Source of the DNA: CAZRHR01 sp964578885
GTDB lineage: Bacteria; Bacteroidota; Bacteroidia; CAIKAF01
DNA: 64,000 nucleotides
Assembly (NCBI GenBank): GCA_964578885.1
Contig: CAZOEO010000002.1
Location: 124,001 to 188,000 of the forward strand
Reading direction: 5' to 3'
Under the pieces are notes generated by a model. It saw only the letters and a list, made by a program, of their open reading frames with translations, had not been told where the DNA came from and did no database searches. The position numbers were made by a program, and so were the translations under genes. Shown one piece after another: positions 28,206 through 36,854 of this stretch; within the stretch, counting starts at the first letter, position 1; the number at the start of each line of letters is the position of its first letter.

Positions 28206-29816
28206 TTACCAGGTAATGATAACCTGGCCATGTCCGGAGTTGAATCCACCCTGCTGATTGGGTGAGGTTCCAGTGTTAAAGCTCCCACCGCCGGCGCCTC
28301 TGCGGCATTCGTTGGTGTATCCACCGCCAGCTCCGCCTGAATATCCGCCACCGCCACCACCTTCGCAACTGGTATTTCCTGATCCGCCGCCGCCAAATCC
28401 GCCTGTGCTGTTGCTATTTCCACCAGTTATTCCTCCTGTAGCGCCAAGCAATACACCTCGACCACCTTGCCCGTATCCACCATTCGCGCCATCGGTGAGC
28501 CATCCTCCGCCACCTCCGCCATTGGAGACTGGATGTCCGCCCCCACCATTTCCGCTTGTTCCACCTGTAGCATTGCATGAATTTCCTCCACTAGTGGAGG
28601 TTACGCCATCCATGCTATGGCCTCCACTGGTGCCGTAGCCACCGCCGCCGCCTGCAGCAATCATGAGATTCGAACTGGTAGGGGAAGTCCCATTGAACAC
28701 AAAACTTCCACCGCCACCGCCACCGCAGTTTCCTTCAGAGCCTCCCATTTGGCCCACTAAAATTCCGAGTACCTGTCCTGCCGATACAGAAAAAGTACCT
28801 ACTGACCTTGCGCCAAGTCCACCGCCGCCTGTTCCGCCACCTCTGGCGCCACGGCAATCAATGGTGATGGTGCAAACGCCTGATGGAACGGTCCAGTATT
28901 GGATACCATTTGTTACGGATACTACGCCATTTCCATAGGCACTGTTGCATTGGCTTTGGCTAGGCCCATTCACTCCTGTTGCGCTGCAATTGGTAAAAGT
29001 GCGTGATCCGCCTGAAATACAATTGATAATGGTGATAGATTGCGTGCTGCTGTCGCTGCAACCTACACTGTTGTTGGTTACCAATTTTGCGGTATAGGTA
29101 CCGGGAGAGGCCCAGGTAACAGAAGGCGTGGCGTTGGTAGAACCAGATGGGGTTCCGGAGCTGAATGTCCAGGCATAGGATAGTCCGGATTGTCCTGGCG
29201 TAAAAGTGACGGGCTGTCCCGTTCCTATGATTGTTGGTGAGAAGGTGAATGTTCCAATAGGATTGGATGCACTAACTGCCAGATTGCTATAAGAAGAGGC
29301 TCCGCAATAATTCACGGAAGAAACACCAATATTGCCTGTTGCTTGGCTAAAGTTTACCGTGATGGAGGTATCGGTTCCTCCTGAAACGATGGTTACACCA
29401 GATGGGACGAGCCATTGATAACTGCTTGCTCCCGGTACCCTGGCGATGGAATAAACATGGTTGTTGGTATTGGCACAAACTGCTGTTGGGCCTGTAATAG
29501 CACCGGGCATGGGGGGCGCCTGTGTGCAGCTGCACGAGACATCTTTCCATCCGGAACCGGTATAAAAAATTTGAAGACAATCTGTAGTGGTATTAAAAAC
29601 CAAAAGTCCATGGGCCGGGTTGACAATGGCATTTCTCTGAGCCAGCGTCATTCTGGGAGGTAATACCCCGCCTTGGGTGGATTGAATATCCAGGATAGAA
29701 GAAGGGTGGGGTGGTGTTGCCGCGCCAATGGTGACGCCATTGGTTTGGCTAAAGAGGGAATGTGATGCGGCCAAAAGGGAAAGGCTGATTAAAAGGATCT
29801 GAGGAAGGAATCGCAT
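28206..29816 (-). CDS. Secreted glycine-rich protein with full ALK/LTK-type module (third gene of operon)
   Basis: A 536-residue protein with a signal peptide (~residues 1-23, LFSQ). An N-terminal module reads SSILDIQSTQGGVLPPRMT…QRNAI…GLLVFNT and ends with a W and a C-x-C. One Ig-like and one PKD-like domain follow (~100-270). The C-terminal half is a glycine-rich domain that matches, as I recall it, the glycine-rich region of the animal receptor kinases ALK and LTK (Pfam ALK_LTK_GRD). It has the entry segment FTNC-x-ATG-xx-GPSQ-x-QC, then YWTVPSGVCTI, ILVGQ and IAAGGGGG. It ends GHGQVIITW, with no T9SS sorting domain. It starts 21 bp after the frameshifted paralogue. Confidence 0.8.
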   Translation of the reverse strand: MRFLPQILLISLSLLAASHSLFSQTNGVTIGAATPPHPSSILDIQSTQGGVLPPRMTLAQRNAIVNPAHGLLVFNTTTDCLQIFYTGSGWKDVSCSCTQAPPMPGAITGPTAVCANTNNHVYSIARVPGASSYQWLVPSGVTIVSGGTDTSITVNFSQATGNIGVSSVNYCGASSYSNLAVSASNPIGTFTFSPTIIGTGQPVTFTPGQSGLSYAWTFSSGTPSGSTNATPSVTWASPGTYTAKLVTNNSVGCSDSSTQSITIINCISGGSRTFTNCSATGVNGPSQSQCNSAYGNGVVSVTNGIQYWTVPSGVCTITIDCRGARGGGTGGGGLGARSVGTFSVSAGQVLGILVGQMGGSEGNCGGGGGGSFVFNGTSPTSSNLMIAAGGGGGYGTSGGHSMDGVTSTSGGNSCNATGGTSGNGGGGHPVSNGGGGGGWLTDGANGGYGQGGRGVLLGATGGITGGNSNSTGGFGGGGSGNTSCEGGGGGGYSGGAGGGYTNECRRGAGGGSFNTGTSPNQQGGFNSGHGQVIITW

Positions 29817-29837
29817 AAAATATGGAATGAAAAGTAC

Positions 29838-31377
29838 TTACAAGGTTAAAATAATTTGTCCGTTGCCGGTTTGAAATCCGGAAGAATTGGTGGGGTTGGT
29901 ACCGGAATTAAAGCTTCCGCCGCCACCGCCGCCCCAGCCATTACTGGCACCGCCACCGCCGCCGGAGTAGCCTCCGCCACCACCGCCTCCGTAATTTCCG
30001 CCGCCTCCACCTCCGCCAAATCCACCGCCACCGGCATGATCTCCATTGGAACCACCATTTCCTCCATTCACAAAGGAAAATCCAGGACCCCCTACCGCTC
30101 CGTCGCCAATTGGGACCAAACCATTCCCAAAGAATCCGCCACCACCTCGGCCAGAATTGTTTCCGCCATCATTGCTTCCACCCTGGCCATTTGTTCCGCC
30201 AGTATTTCCTCCTGAGCCTTGGCCAGTGCCTCCTGATGTAGTGGTAGTGGCATCGCTGCCACCAGAAAGAGCACCGCCGCCGCCGCCGCCTGCCACCATC
30301 ACAGGTTGGCCGGCCAGGGCGACAAAACTGCCACCTCCACCTCCTGTACTTTGGCCGAAATAACTGCCGCCGCTTATTGGATTATTTAAGCCTTGCTGCC
30401 CCACCAAAATCTGGTAGGTTTGGCCTGGTGTTACGCTGATGGTACCAACAATTCGGCTGCCACGACCGCCTTGACCCGCCGCACCATTGCCTCCTTGTGC
30501 ACCGCGTACGTCCATGGTTACCGCACAAACTCCTGCCGGTACCGTCCAGTTGACAATGCTCCCGGTATAATTGAAGGTAGCGGTGCCTCCTGTAACGCAG
30601 TTGGACACCGTTACATTTTGGTTTACTGTGGTTGTACAACCTTGCGTTGAAATAAGGGTATGTGATACGGCGTAAGTTCCTGCAGTGGTCCAGATGACAG
30701 AAGGACTTGTGGTGCTGGAAATTGCAGGTGTTCCGCTGGCAAAAGTCCAGCTATGTGTTCCTGCTGTGGTGTTGGGCACCATGGTGGTAGCTCCGTTGGT
30801 GGAAGGTGTTGAAGGTGAAGTGGTGAATCCTGCATCCGGGTTTTGTACGGCAATGGAGGTAGAGAATGGAGCTGCGGCACCACAAGTATTGCTGGTGGTC
30901 ACAGTCATGTTTCCGGTGACCGCGCCGGTACTATCCACGGTAAGACTGGTAGTTCCTTGTCCGGACGTGATGGCCATGCCGGAGGGTACACTCCATGTAT
31001 ATGCACTGGCTTCTGCAATTTGAGGAGTAGAAAACACGAGTCCGGTGGCGCCAATACACATGCCGGTAGAAGGCATTTGAATACTGGTTGCCTGAGCGGG
31101 TGCTGACGTACATTCGCAAGCCATGTTTACCCAGTTTCCATTAAATATGTGTTTCCACACAAAAGCTCGTGGTCTTATAGATAACCAAACCGGTTGCCGG
31201 GGCGGCAATGGCATTTCGTTGCGCAGTCGTAAGTCGAGGAAGCAAAAAACCACGGTCGGAAAAATCAAGTTCAAGTCCTGCACTGGGGTCCGGATTTCCA
31301 GGTTGTGTGACCATTTTTACGCCTTGAGCCATCAGCGTTGTGGTGCAAAGCAAAGCACCTGCAATCCATTTTACCAT
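29838..31377 (-). pseudogene. Second glycine-rich ALK-type paralogue, frameshifted
   Basis: Two frames together make one protein like its neighbours. The first frame, 31377 down to 31141, gives a signal peptide (LMAQG) and the N-terminal module (FLLPRLTTAQRNAIAAPATG…FCVETHI) and then stops. The second frame resumes just there (…IFNGNWVNMACECTS) and continues through two Ig/PKD-like domains and a glycine-rich domain to 29838. Removing one base near 31150-31155 joins them exactly where the paralogues run through. It is either a true frameshift, a programmed one or a sequencing error. Its ATG overlaps the stop of the upstream paralogue (ATGGTAA), so translation is coupled. No promoter lies inside. 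Confidence 0.75.
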
Positions 31378-32882
31378 GTGATGATGATTTGGCCATTGCC
31401 TGTTTGTACTCCAGAACCTCCAGATGGGTTGCTGCCGCTATTAAAGCTTCCGCCTCCACCGCCGCCCATGGCCGAAGGACCTGTGCCATAAGGGACACTT
31501 CCTCCTCCAGAATATCCGCCGCCACCTCCACCGGAATGGGTGCCGCTGGGATATCCGCCGCCGCCAAATCCGCCGCAAACCCCGCTACAAGTTCCCGCAG
31601 GACTGGACAAAACACTATTCCAGCCTTTTCCTCCGCCCGGGCCTACACCATTGGAACCATTGGTTCCACCGGCATTAATATTTCCTCGGTCAAACGTACC
31701 GGAATTGGCCGTTGTTCCATTTACACCCGGCGCATTCGTCGGATTTCCTCCAGATGAACAAATGGCGCCACCACCACCACCACCTGCCGCAATGAGCAAT
31801 TGGTTGGACCCTTGCTCATAAACGAAGGAACCACCACCGCCACCACCGCCATTATTGGCGTTATCCGTTCCCCAATTTTGTCCTTGTCCACCTACAATTA
31901 AGTTTAAGACAGTGCCAGGAGTTACGGTGAATGTACCAACTTGTCTTGCACCTAGGCCACCTGCCTGAGTGCACGGATTATTTTTTCCTCCTTGTGCGCC
32001 GCGGGCGTCTATGGTGATGGCGCAAACGTTGGCTGGAACGGTCCACTGTACCACGGAACCCGTGAAAGAAGCCGTATGGCTTCCTCCGGTAACACAATTG
32101 GTAACGCTAATATTATTGGTTACCGTAGCGGAGCATCCTTGTGCGGTCACCAAAGTGTGTGACACCGCATACGTGCCGGCCACCGTCCATGTGACGGATG
32201 GGCTGGTTGCGCTGGATGTTGCAGGACTTCCACTGGTCATGGTCCAGCTATGACTTCCAGCAGTGGTATTGGGAACTAAGGCGGCTGCACTATTGGTGGT
32301 TGGAGTAGAGGGAGATGTGGTGAATCCTGCGTCCGGAGTCTGTACTGAAATCGCTTCTGTGTAGGCAGATGCGTTTCCACAAGCGTTTCCAGAGGTGACT
32401 GAGATGTTTCCGGATACAGCGCCATTGATGGAAACCGTTATGCTGGCTGTTCCTTGTCCAGAAGTAATCGCCATGCCTGCTGGAACGGTCCATGTATAGG
32501 TATTGGCTCCGGCGATTTGCGGTGTGGTGAAAATAAGACCTGTTGCGCCAATACATACGCCGGTGGTCGGAGTCTGAATACTCGCTGAGGCGGCAGGCGG
32601 AGCGGTACACTCACAGGCCATACTGACCCAGCCGCCAGGCGTATACATTTCTGCGCAATTACTGGTGGTATTGTAAATGACAAGACCGGGCTGAGGCGAT
32701 GTTATCGCATTTCTTTGAAGAACCGTCATACGTGGGAGCAGTAAGCCGCCCTGGGTACTTTCTAATTCTAAAATGGCAGAGGGTTGCACGCTTCCGGGAT
32801 TACCTCCAATTTTTACTCCTTGCGCTTGGAGGGAAAAAAATAGTCCGGTGAGACTCAAAAAAATATACCATGAAAACTTCAT
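31371..32882 (-). CDS. Secreted glycine-rich protein with ALK-type domain (first gene of operon)
   Basis: A 503-residue protein starting at the ATG at 32882 (MKFSWYIFLSL). Signal peptide ~1-22 (LQAQG). The N-terminal module (SAILELESTQGGLLLPRMT, QRNAI, GLVIYNT, GGWVSMACEC) is shared with the three paralogues. Ig/PKD-like repeats follow (~90-270), with VWTVPANVCAITIDARGAQ leading into a long glycine-rich region (GGGGGGSFVYEQGSN, AAGGGGGG, GYSGGG). It ends GNGQIIITW. Unlike the 28206 paralogue it lacks the FTNC/QC entry segment. It heads the three-gene operon. The glycine repeats give GC-rich, low-complexity DNA. Confidence 0.8.
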   Translation of the reverse strand: MKFSWYIFLSLTGLFFSLQAQGVKIGGNPGSVQPSAILELESTQGGLLLPRMTVLQRNAITSPQPGLVIYNTTSNCAEMYTPGGWVSMACECTAPPAASASIQTPTTGVCIGATGLIFTTPQIAGANTYTWTVPAGMAITSGQGTASITVSINGAVSGNISVTSGNACGNASAYTEAISVQTPDAGFTTSPSTPTTNSAAALVPNTTAGSHSWTMTSGSPATSSATSPSVTWTVAGTYAVSHTLVTAQGCSATVTNNISVTNCVTGGSHTASFTGSVVQWTVPANVCAITIDARGAQGGKNNPCTQAGGLGARQVGTFTVTPGTVLNLIVGGQGQNWGTDNANNGGGGGGGSFVYEQGSNQLLIAAGGGGGGAICSSGGNPTNAPGVNGTTANSGTFDRGNINAGGTNGSNGVGPGGGKGWNSVLSSPAGTCSGVCGGFGGGGYPSGTHSGGGGGGYSGGGSVPYGTGPSAMGGGGGGSFNSGSNPSGGSGVQTGNGQIIITW

Positions 32883-32942
32883 AACTATTGCCAATTATTA
32901 GAAGGAGTAAGATACGCTCAATTCTCTGTAAAAAACATGTCA

Positions 32943-32952
32943 TTTTGAGTCA
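32943..32952. promoter_or_regulatory. TTTTGAGTCA site upstream of the glycine-rich operon
   Basis: TTTTGAGTCA lies 61-70 bp upstream of the operon start at 32882. It matches half of the palindrome TTTTGACTCAAAA upstream of the T9SS gene at 14201. A shared regulator is only a guess. Confidence 0.2.
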
Positions 32953-33048
32953 CTTTTGAAAAAAGTAAATGGTTTTCTTTCTGGCCTCAGGCAATGATTT
33001 TGTCGACGTGATTTCTAGATAAATCTATGTAAAATCGAGGTATCCCCT

Positions 33049-33056
33049 TACCTTTG
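33049..33056 (+). promoter_or_regulatory. -7 promoter element of the MFS gene
   Basis: TACCTTTG ends four bases before a GTG codon at 33061. TATG, a weak -33 match, lies 19 bases upstream. The position argues for a leaderless message starting at GTG. Confidence 0.55.
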
Positions 33057-33060
33057 TTTG

Positions 33061-34233
33061 GTGAAATCGCGCGGGCTTTTTATTTTACTTTTTACCGTAT
33101 TTATTGATTTATTTGGCTTTGGAGTCGTTATTCCGATTCTGCCCAACTATGCCACCCGGCTTTCCGGATCGGAGGTGATGGCCGGTGCCATTGTGGCCAT
33201 CTATTCATTGGCTCAATTGATTTTTAATCCAATTTGGGGTGCTTTATCGGATAAATATGGTCGGCGGCCAGTGATTTTGGCATCCAATTTTTTGAACATG
33301 TCTGGCTTTTTCCTGCTCGGATTTGCCGACGACATCCCCACTTTACTTTTTTCTCGATTACTGAGTGGAATTGGATCCGGAAATATTTCTGCAGCACAGG
33401 CTTTTATTGCAGATATTACACCCCCTGAAAAAAGAGCCAAAACCATGGGCTTGGTAGGTGTGGCATTTTCATTTGGTTTTATTTTCGGAGCACCCATTGG
33501 CGGCCAGATTTTTTCGCATTTTGGTTTTGCATGGTTAGGCTGGGGCACTGGAATATTATGCGCTTTAAATTTGATTTTGTCTTGGTGGATTTTGCCTGAA
33601 TCTTTAAAAGAAAAGGCGGGGCAGATTCGGATTGTCATTTTTCCTGTTCGTCAAATATGGCAATCCGCCATACAAGACCGAGGTACCGGTTTGATTTTCC
33701 TTATGGGATTTTCTTATGCCGCCTCTTTTTTCTTGTTTCAGTTGGCGGCGAATCTGGCATGGGAACAAGAAAAGGGTTTGAATACAGAGGCCATTGCCTG
33801 GCTTTTTTCCGTAATTGGACTTTCTTCGGGTCTTACGCAAGGTTTGGCCATCGGTCCACTTACCAAAAAATTTGGTGAGCTTCAATTAATTCGATTCGGT
33901 ATCGCCCTTTTTATTGGTATTTTATTGGTTTATCCGTGGATTCCCATTGGGTGGATTACCTTGGAAGTCTTTCTTTTGGCGGGTCTGGCTTTTTCAAATG
34001 GATTAATTAATGCGCCGGGTTTATCTTTATTAAGTCAGCGTCACGATCGCCAGTCGCAGGGAAGGGTTATTGGTTACTATCAGTCGGTGAGTGCTGCCGC
34101 GCGCGTGGTGGGGCCACTTTCTGCCGGTGTTTTATACCAATTGTGGATGCCGCTCCCCTTCTGGACAGCCTCAGGATTAATGAGTATCACCTTGTTTTTG
34201 CTCTGGCGCTATTGGGAGAAAAAAGGGAAGTAG
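33061..34233 (+). CDS. MFS transporter of the TetA/DHA1 type
   Basis: A 390-residue inner membrane transporter with twelve predicted helices. Motif A is NPIWGALSDKYGRRP between helices 2 and 3, and the helix 1 region reads FIDLFGFGVVIPILP, both typical of tetracycline/multidrug drug:H+ antiporters (DHA1). Which drug or metabolite it exports is unknown. No ATG is available at the start. The GTG at 33061 is favoured by the promoter box ending at 33056, though the TTG at 33058 is also possible. It is a lone plus-strand gene between minus-strand neighbours. Confidence 0.88.
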   Translation: MKSRGLFILLFTVFIDLFGFGVVIPILPNYATRLSGSEVMAGAIVAIYSLAQLIFNPIWGALSDKYGRRPVILASNFLNMSGFFLLGFADDIPTLLFSRLLSGIGSGNISAAQAFIADITPPEKRAKTMGLVGVAFSFGFIFGAPIGGQIFSHFGFAWLGWGTGILCALNLILSWWILPESLKEKAGQIRIVIFPVRQIWQSAIQDRGTGLIFLMGFSYAASFFLFQLAANLAWEQEKGLNTEAIAWLFSVIGLSSGLTQGLAIGPLTKKFGELQLIRFGIALFIGILLVYPWIPIGWITLEVFLLAGLAFSNGLINAPGLSLLSQRHDRQSQGRVIGYYQSVSAAARVVGPLSAGVLYQLWMPLPFWTASGLMSITLFLLWRYWEKKGK

Positions 34234-34439
34234 CGCGTTTTCTACTGCGGATGCCTTTTTCTGTCTTTGGTACTTTTCCAGGGCTTTTTGTTGCTCGAGA
34301 TTTCCGTGATTCCGGGACTTTCTTTGAGTTGATGTTTTGAAAGACCGGGACGCAGTTCTGTAGCAGCTTTTCAGTTGCCTTTCTGAGGTGTTCCGGTTTT
34401 AGTCTTGCTGAATTCCAGCGCATCTCCGGCATCCATGAA

Positions 34440-35174
34440 TCAATTCATGGGTTGCCGGTAAGGTTTAATGGAAGATAATCTGAGGCGGATTACACCTAAT
34501 ATCGCTTCCCGCACAATGTTTCCGGAAATTTTTGAGGTTCCTTCCTGTCTGTCGGTGAAGATGATGGGGACTTCCTTTAATGTAAATCCCATTTTCCAGG
34601 CCACATACTTCATTTCTATTTGAAAGGCGTAACCTTTGAACCGAATGTTATCGAAACGGATGGCTTCCAGAACGCGACGATGGTAACATTTGAAGCCTGC
34701 TGTGGCATCGCGGATGGTCATACCTGTAATAAACCGAACATATGCAGAGGCGTAATAAGAGAGAAGCACCCTTCCAATGGGCCAGTTGACTACGTTTACA
34801 CCTGTAACATATCTGGAGCCAATGGCAATGTCGGCACCATCTTTCACCGCTTGGGTTAACTTTTCTAAGTCGTCCGGATTATGCGAGAAGTCGCAATCCA
34901 TCTCACATATATAGGTATAACCATGAGTTAAACACCAGCTAAAACCAGCCAGATAGGCTTTTCCCAGGCCTTCTTTTCCTTGCCTTTCCAAGATAAAAAG
35001 CCGATCCGGGAACTCTTGCATCAACATTTTTACCTTTTCCCCTGTACCGTCCGGAGAGCGGTCATCCACAATGAGAACGTGAATGCCAGAGGGCAGCGAC
35101 ATGACCTTTCGGACCATGCGTTCCACGTTTTCAATTTCGTTGTACGTGGGGATAACTACGATTTCTTTTGACAA
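34440..35174 (-). CDS. Polyprenol monophosphomannose synthase-type glycosyltransferase (GT2)
   Basis: A 244-residue family 2 glycosyltransferase that transfers a sugar, typically mannose from GDP-mannose, to polyprenyl phosphate at the cytoplasmic membrane face. Nucleotide-sugar motifs are VVIPTYNEIENV, IVDDRSPDGTG and the acidic EMDCDFSHNPDDL. The GSRY and GYAFQIEMKY segments are typical of the Dpm1-like group. It lacks the C-terminal transmembrane domain of the longer forms. It is divergent from the SPOR-domain gene (62 bp gap). The lipid-linked sugar could feed surface glycan or protein O-glycosylation, which is inference. Confidence 0.88.
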   Translation of the reverse strand: MSKEIVVIPTYNEIENVERMVRKVMSLPSGIHVLIVDDRSPDGTGEKVKMLMQEFPDRLFILERQGKEGLGKAYLAGFSWCLTHGYTYICEMDCDFSHNPDDLEKLTQAVKDGADIAIGSRYVTGVNVVNWPIGRVLLSYYASAYVRFITGMTIRDATAGFKCYHRRVLEAIRFDNIRFKGYAFQIEMKYVAWKMGFTLKEVPIIFTDRQEGTSKISGNIVREAILGVIRLRLSSIKPYRQPMN

Positions 35175-35224
35175 AGCGATGGGATATATTCAGTACAAAT
35201 ATAAACCACCACTAAAATTTGTTT

Positions 35225-35232
35225 TAATTTTA
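35225..35232 (+). promoter_or_regulatory. Near-consensus -7 element of the SPOR-domain gene
   Basis: TAATTTTA, one base off TAnnTTTG, ends four bases before the ATG at 35237. The spacing is the same as in the stronger leaderless examples. Confidence 0.4.
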
Positions 35233-35236
35233 CGGC

Positions 35237-35629
35237 ATGAAAGCCATATATTTTTTCATTTTATTGGCTTATTTAGGTTGGGGAACGCTTTCTGCGCAGG
35301 TTTCGGTGGAGTTCGGACCCGGTATTGAAGCACAGGTGGAACAATATCGCGCTACCGCTGCCAAAGCAAAGACCAAGGGCTTTCGGGTTCAATTGTTGTC
35401 TTTAAACGGTCCACAAGCCAAAGACGAAGCCCAAAAGGCTCGGTTGCTTTTTCAGCGAAGCTGGCCCCAGCATGCCGCTTATATGGTTTGGGACTCGCCC
35501 AATTGGAAGCTTCGGGTGGGTGATTTTCGTACCCGGCTGGATGCGACCCTGTTTTGGAAACAAGTTTATTTGCAATTTCCTCAGGCATACGTGGTGATGG
35601 ATGAGGTAAAACCAAGACAGGAAAAATAA
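35237..35629 (+). CDS. SPOR-domain-like protein, exported
   Basis: A 130-residue protein with a signal peptide (residues ~1-20, TLSAQVS). The remainder looks like a SPOR domain, with a GFRVQLLSLNGPQAKDEA strand-helix start and a WKLRVGDFRTRLDA central motif. It ends FPQAYVV and a charged tail. SPOR domains bind denuded peptidoglycan at division sites. It is followed after 4 bp by nadD, so the two are probably cotranscribed. Confidence 0.82.
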   Translation: MKAIYFFILLAYLGWGTLSAQVSVEFGPGIEAQVEQYRATAAKAKTKGFRVQLLSLNGPQAKDEAQKARLLFQRSWPQHAAYMVWDSPNWKLRVGDFRTRLDATLFWKQVYLQFPQAYVVMDEVKPRQEK

Positions 35630-35633
35630 ATCC

Positions 35634-36245
35634 ATGAAATCCAAGCAAATTGGTTTATACTTCGGATCCTTTAATCCTGTTCATATTGGACACATGGCCA
35701 TTGCGAATTTCATGGTTACGGCCGGTGGAATGGATGAAGTCTGGTTTATTGTATCGCCCCGAAGTCCATTTAAAGAGAAATCCAGTCTTATGCCGGATTA
35801 TCACCGTTTGGAAATGGTGCATCTGGCCATTGGCGATGATTCGCGAATGCGCGCATCCAATATCGAATTTGGTATGCCCCAACCCAATTACACAAGTCGC
35901 ACGCTGGTTGCGTTAAAAGAAAAATATCCAAAGCATCATTTTCATTTGATGATGGGATCCGATAATCTTGCCGGATTTCATAAATGGCACCAATACGAAT
36001 TTATTCTGGCGGAATGTCAGTTATTGGTGTATCCCAGACCGAACGCGCCGGGTGGAGATTTACAATTCCATCCCTCTGTTCGTATGGTGGAAGCTCCCCA
36101 TATGGATATTTCGGCCAGCTTTGTTCGAGAGCATATGCGCGCAGGACAAGACATGCGACATTTTTTACCGCCCAAAGTATGGCATTATCTGGAGGATAAT
36201 CAGTTGCTCACGCGCAAAAAGTCAGGAACGAAAATCGAAAAATAA
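35634..36245 (+). CDS. nadD: Nicotinate-nucleotide adenylyltransferase
   Basis: A 203-residue cytoplasmic enzyme that adenylates nicotinate mononucleotide to form deamido-NAD in NAD synthesis. The nucleotidyltransferase motif GSFNPVHIGH is at residues ~11-20. The C-terminal signature is SASFVREHMRAG, a form of the ISxTxxR motif. The length is normal. It starts 4 bp after the SPOR-domain gene stop. gmhA follows after 45 bp with its own promoter box. Confidence 0.92.
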   Translation: MKSKQIGLYFGSFNPVHIGHMAIANFMVTAGGMDEVWFIVSPRSPFKEKSSLMPDYHRLEMVHLAIGDDSRMRASNIEFGMPQPNYTSRTLVALKEKYPKHHFHLMMGSDNLAGFHKWHQYEFILAECQLLVYPRPNAPGGDLQFHPSVRMVEAPHMDISASFVREHMRAGQDMRHFLPPKVWHYLEDNQLLTRKKSGTKIEK

Positions 36246-36278
36246 TCTGCCTGTATCGGGCAAGCCAAAAATGGATTG

Positions 36279-36286
36279 TACTTTTG
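36279..36286 (+). promoter_or_regulatory. gmhA -7 promoter element
   Basis: TACTTTTG is followed by AGCC and the ATG at 36291. The four-base gap repeats the leaderless layout seen at metG and other genes. Confidence 0.6.
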
Positions 36287-36290
36287 AGCC

Positions 36291-36854
36291 ATGGATGTAA
36301 TTAGGCAAGCCTTTGAAGACCACGTGCAAACGGTGCAGCGAAGCATGGAAAAGTTAGTGCCCGCCCTTGGGCATGCCGCGGAATTATGCAGAACCAGCCT
36401 GGCTGCCGGTGGAAAAATTATTCTTCTGGGTAATGGTGGTTCCGCCGCAGATGCCGAACACCTCGCTGCTGAATTTACCGGACGGTACGAAATAGAAAGA
36501 AAAGGCTTAGCCGCCATTGCGCTCACCGCTGGCGCTCCTTCCGTCACCAGCATTGCCAACGACTATGGCTTCGAAAGGGTTTTTACCCGCCAACTGGAAG
36601 CCTTAGCCAAAAAAGGTGATGTCTGTATAGGTATCACCACGTCAGGAAAGTCGCCCAATGTAGTGCGTGCCATGGAAAAAGCACGGATGATGGGTTTGCA
36701 TACCATTGCTTTTACCGGAAGAGATGGCGGACAAGTACTGGAATATGCGGATATCGCTCTGGTAGTGCCCTCCGATACCACCTCCAGAATTCAAGAAGTC
36801 CATATTTTGCTGGGCCATTGCCTTGTGCAAATGGTAGAAAAACCGGCGCCTTAA
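36291..36854 (+). CDS. gmhA: Phosphoheptose isomerase (SIS domain)
   Basis: A 187-residue SIS-fold enzyme that converts sedoheptulose 7-phosphate to heptose 7-phosphate, the first step of ADP-heptose synthesis for lipopolysaccharide core. The GNGGSAADAEHLAAEF motif carries the metal-binding and catalytic residues typical of GmhA. The SGKSPNV loop binds phosphate, and EVHILLGH near the C terminus gives the further His ligands. The length matches the family. With waaA/kdtA at 47-48 kb, it indicates a lipopolysaccharide-bearing outer membrane. Confidence 0.92.
   Translation: MDVIRQAFEDHVQTVQRSMEKLVPALGHAAELCRTSLAAGGKIILLGNGGSAADAEHLAAEFTGRYEIERKGLAAIALTAGAPSVTSIANDYGFERVFTRQLEALAKKGDVCIGITTSGKSPNVVRAMEKARMMGLHTIAFTGRDGGQVLEYADIALVVPSDTTSRIQEVHILLGHCLVQMVEKPAP

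Noticed and set aside
28258..28938. Long proline-rich open frames on the plus strand opposite the glycine-rich genes (also at 30046-30363 and 31540-31821).
   Set aside because: They are the antisense of GGN glycine codons, which read as CCN proline. They have no signal, start site or family character.
34187..34432. An 81-codon minus-strand frame after the glycosyltransferase gene, rich in Lys and Arg.
   Set aside because: It starts 8 bp after that gene, which is tempting, but it overlaps the end of the MFS gene on the other strand, has biased composition and shows no family motif.
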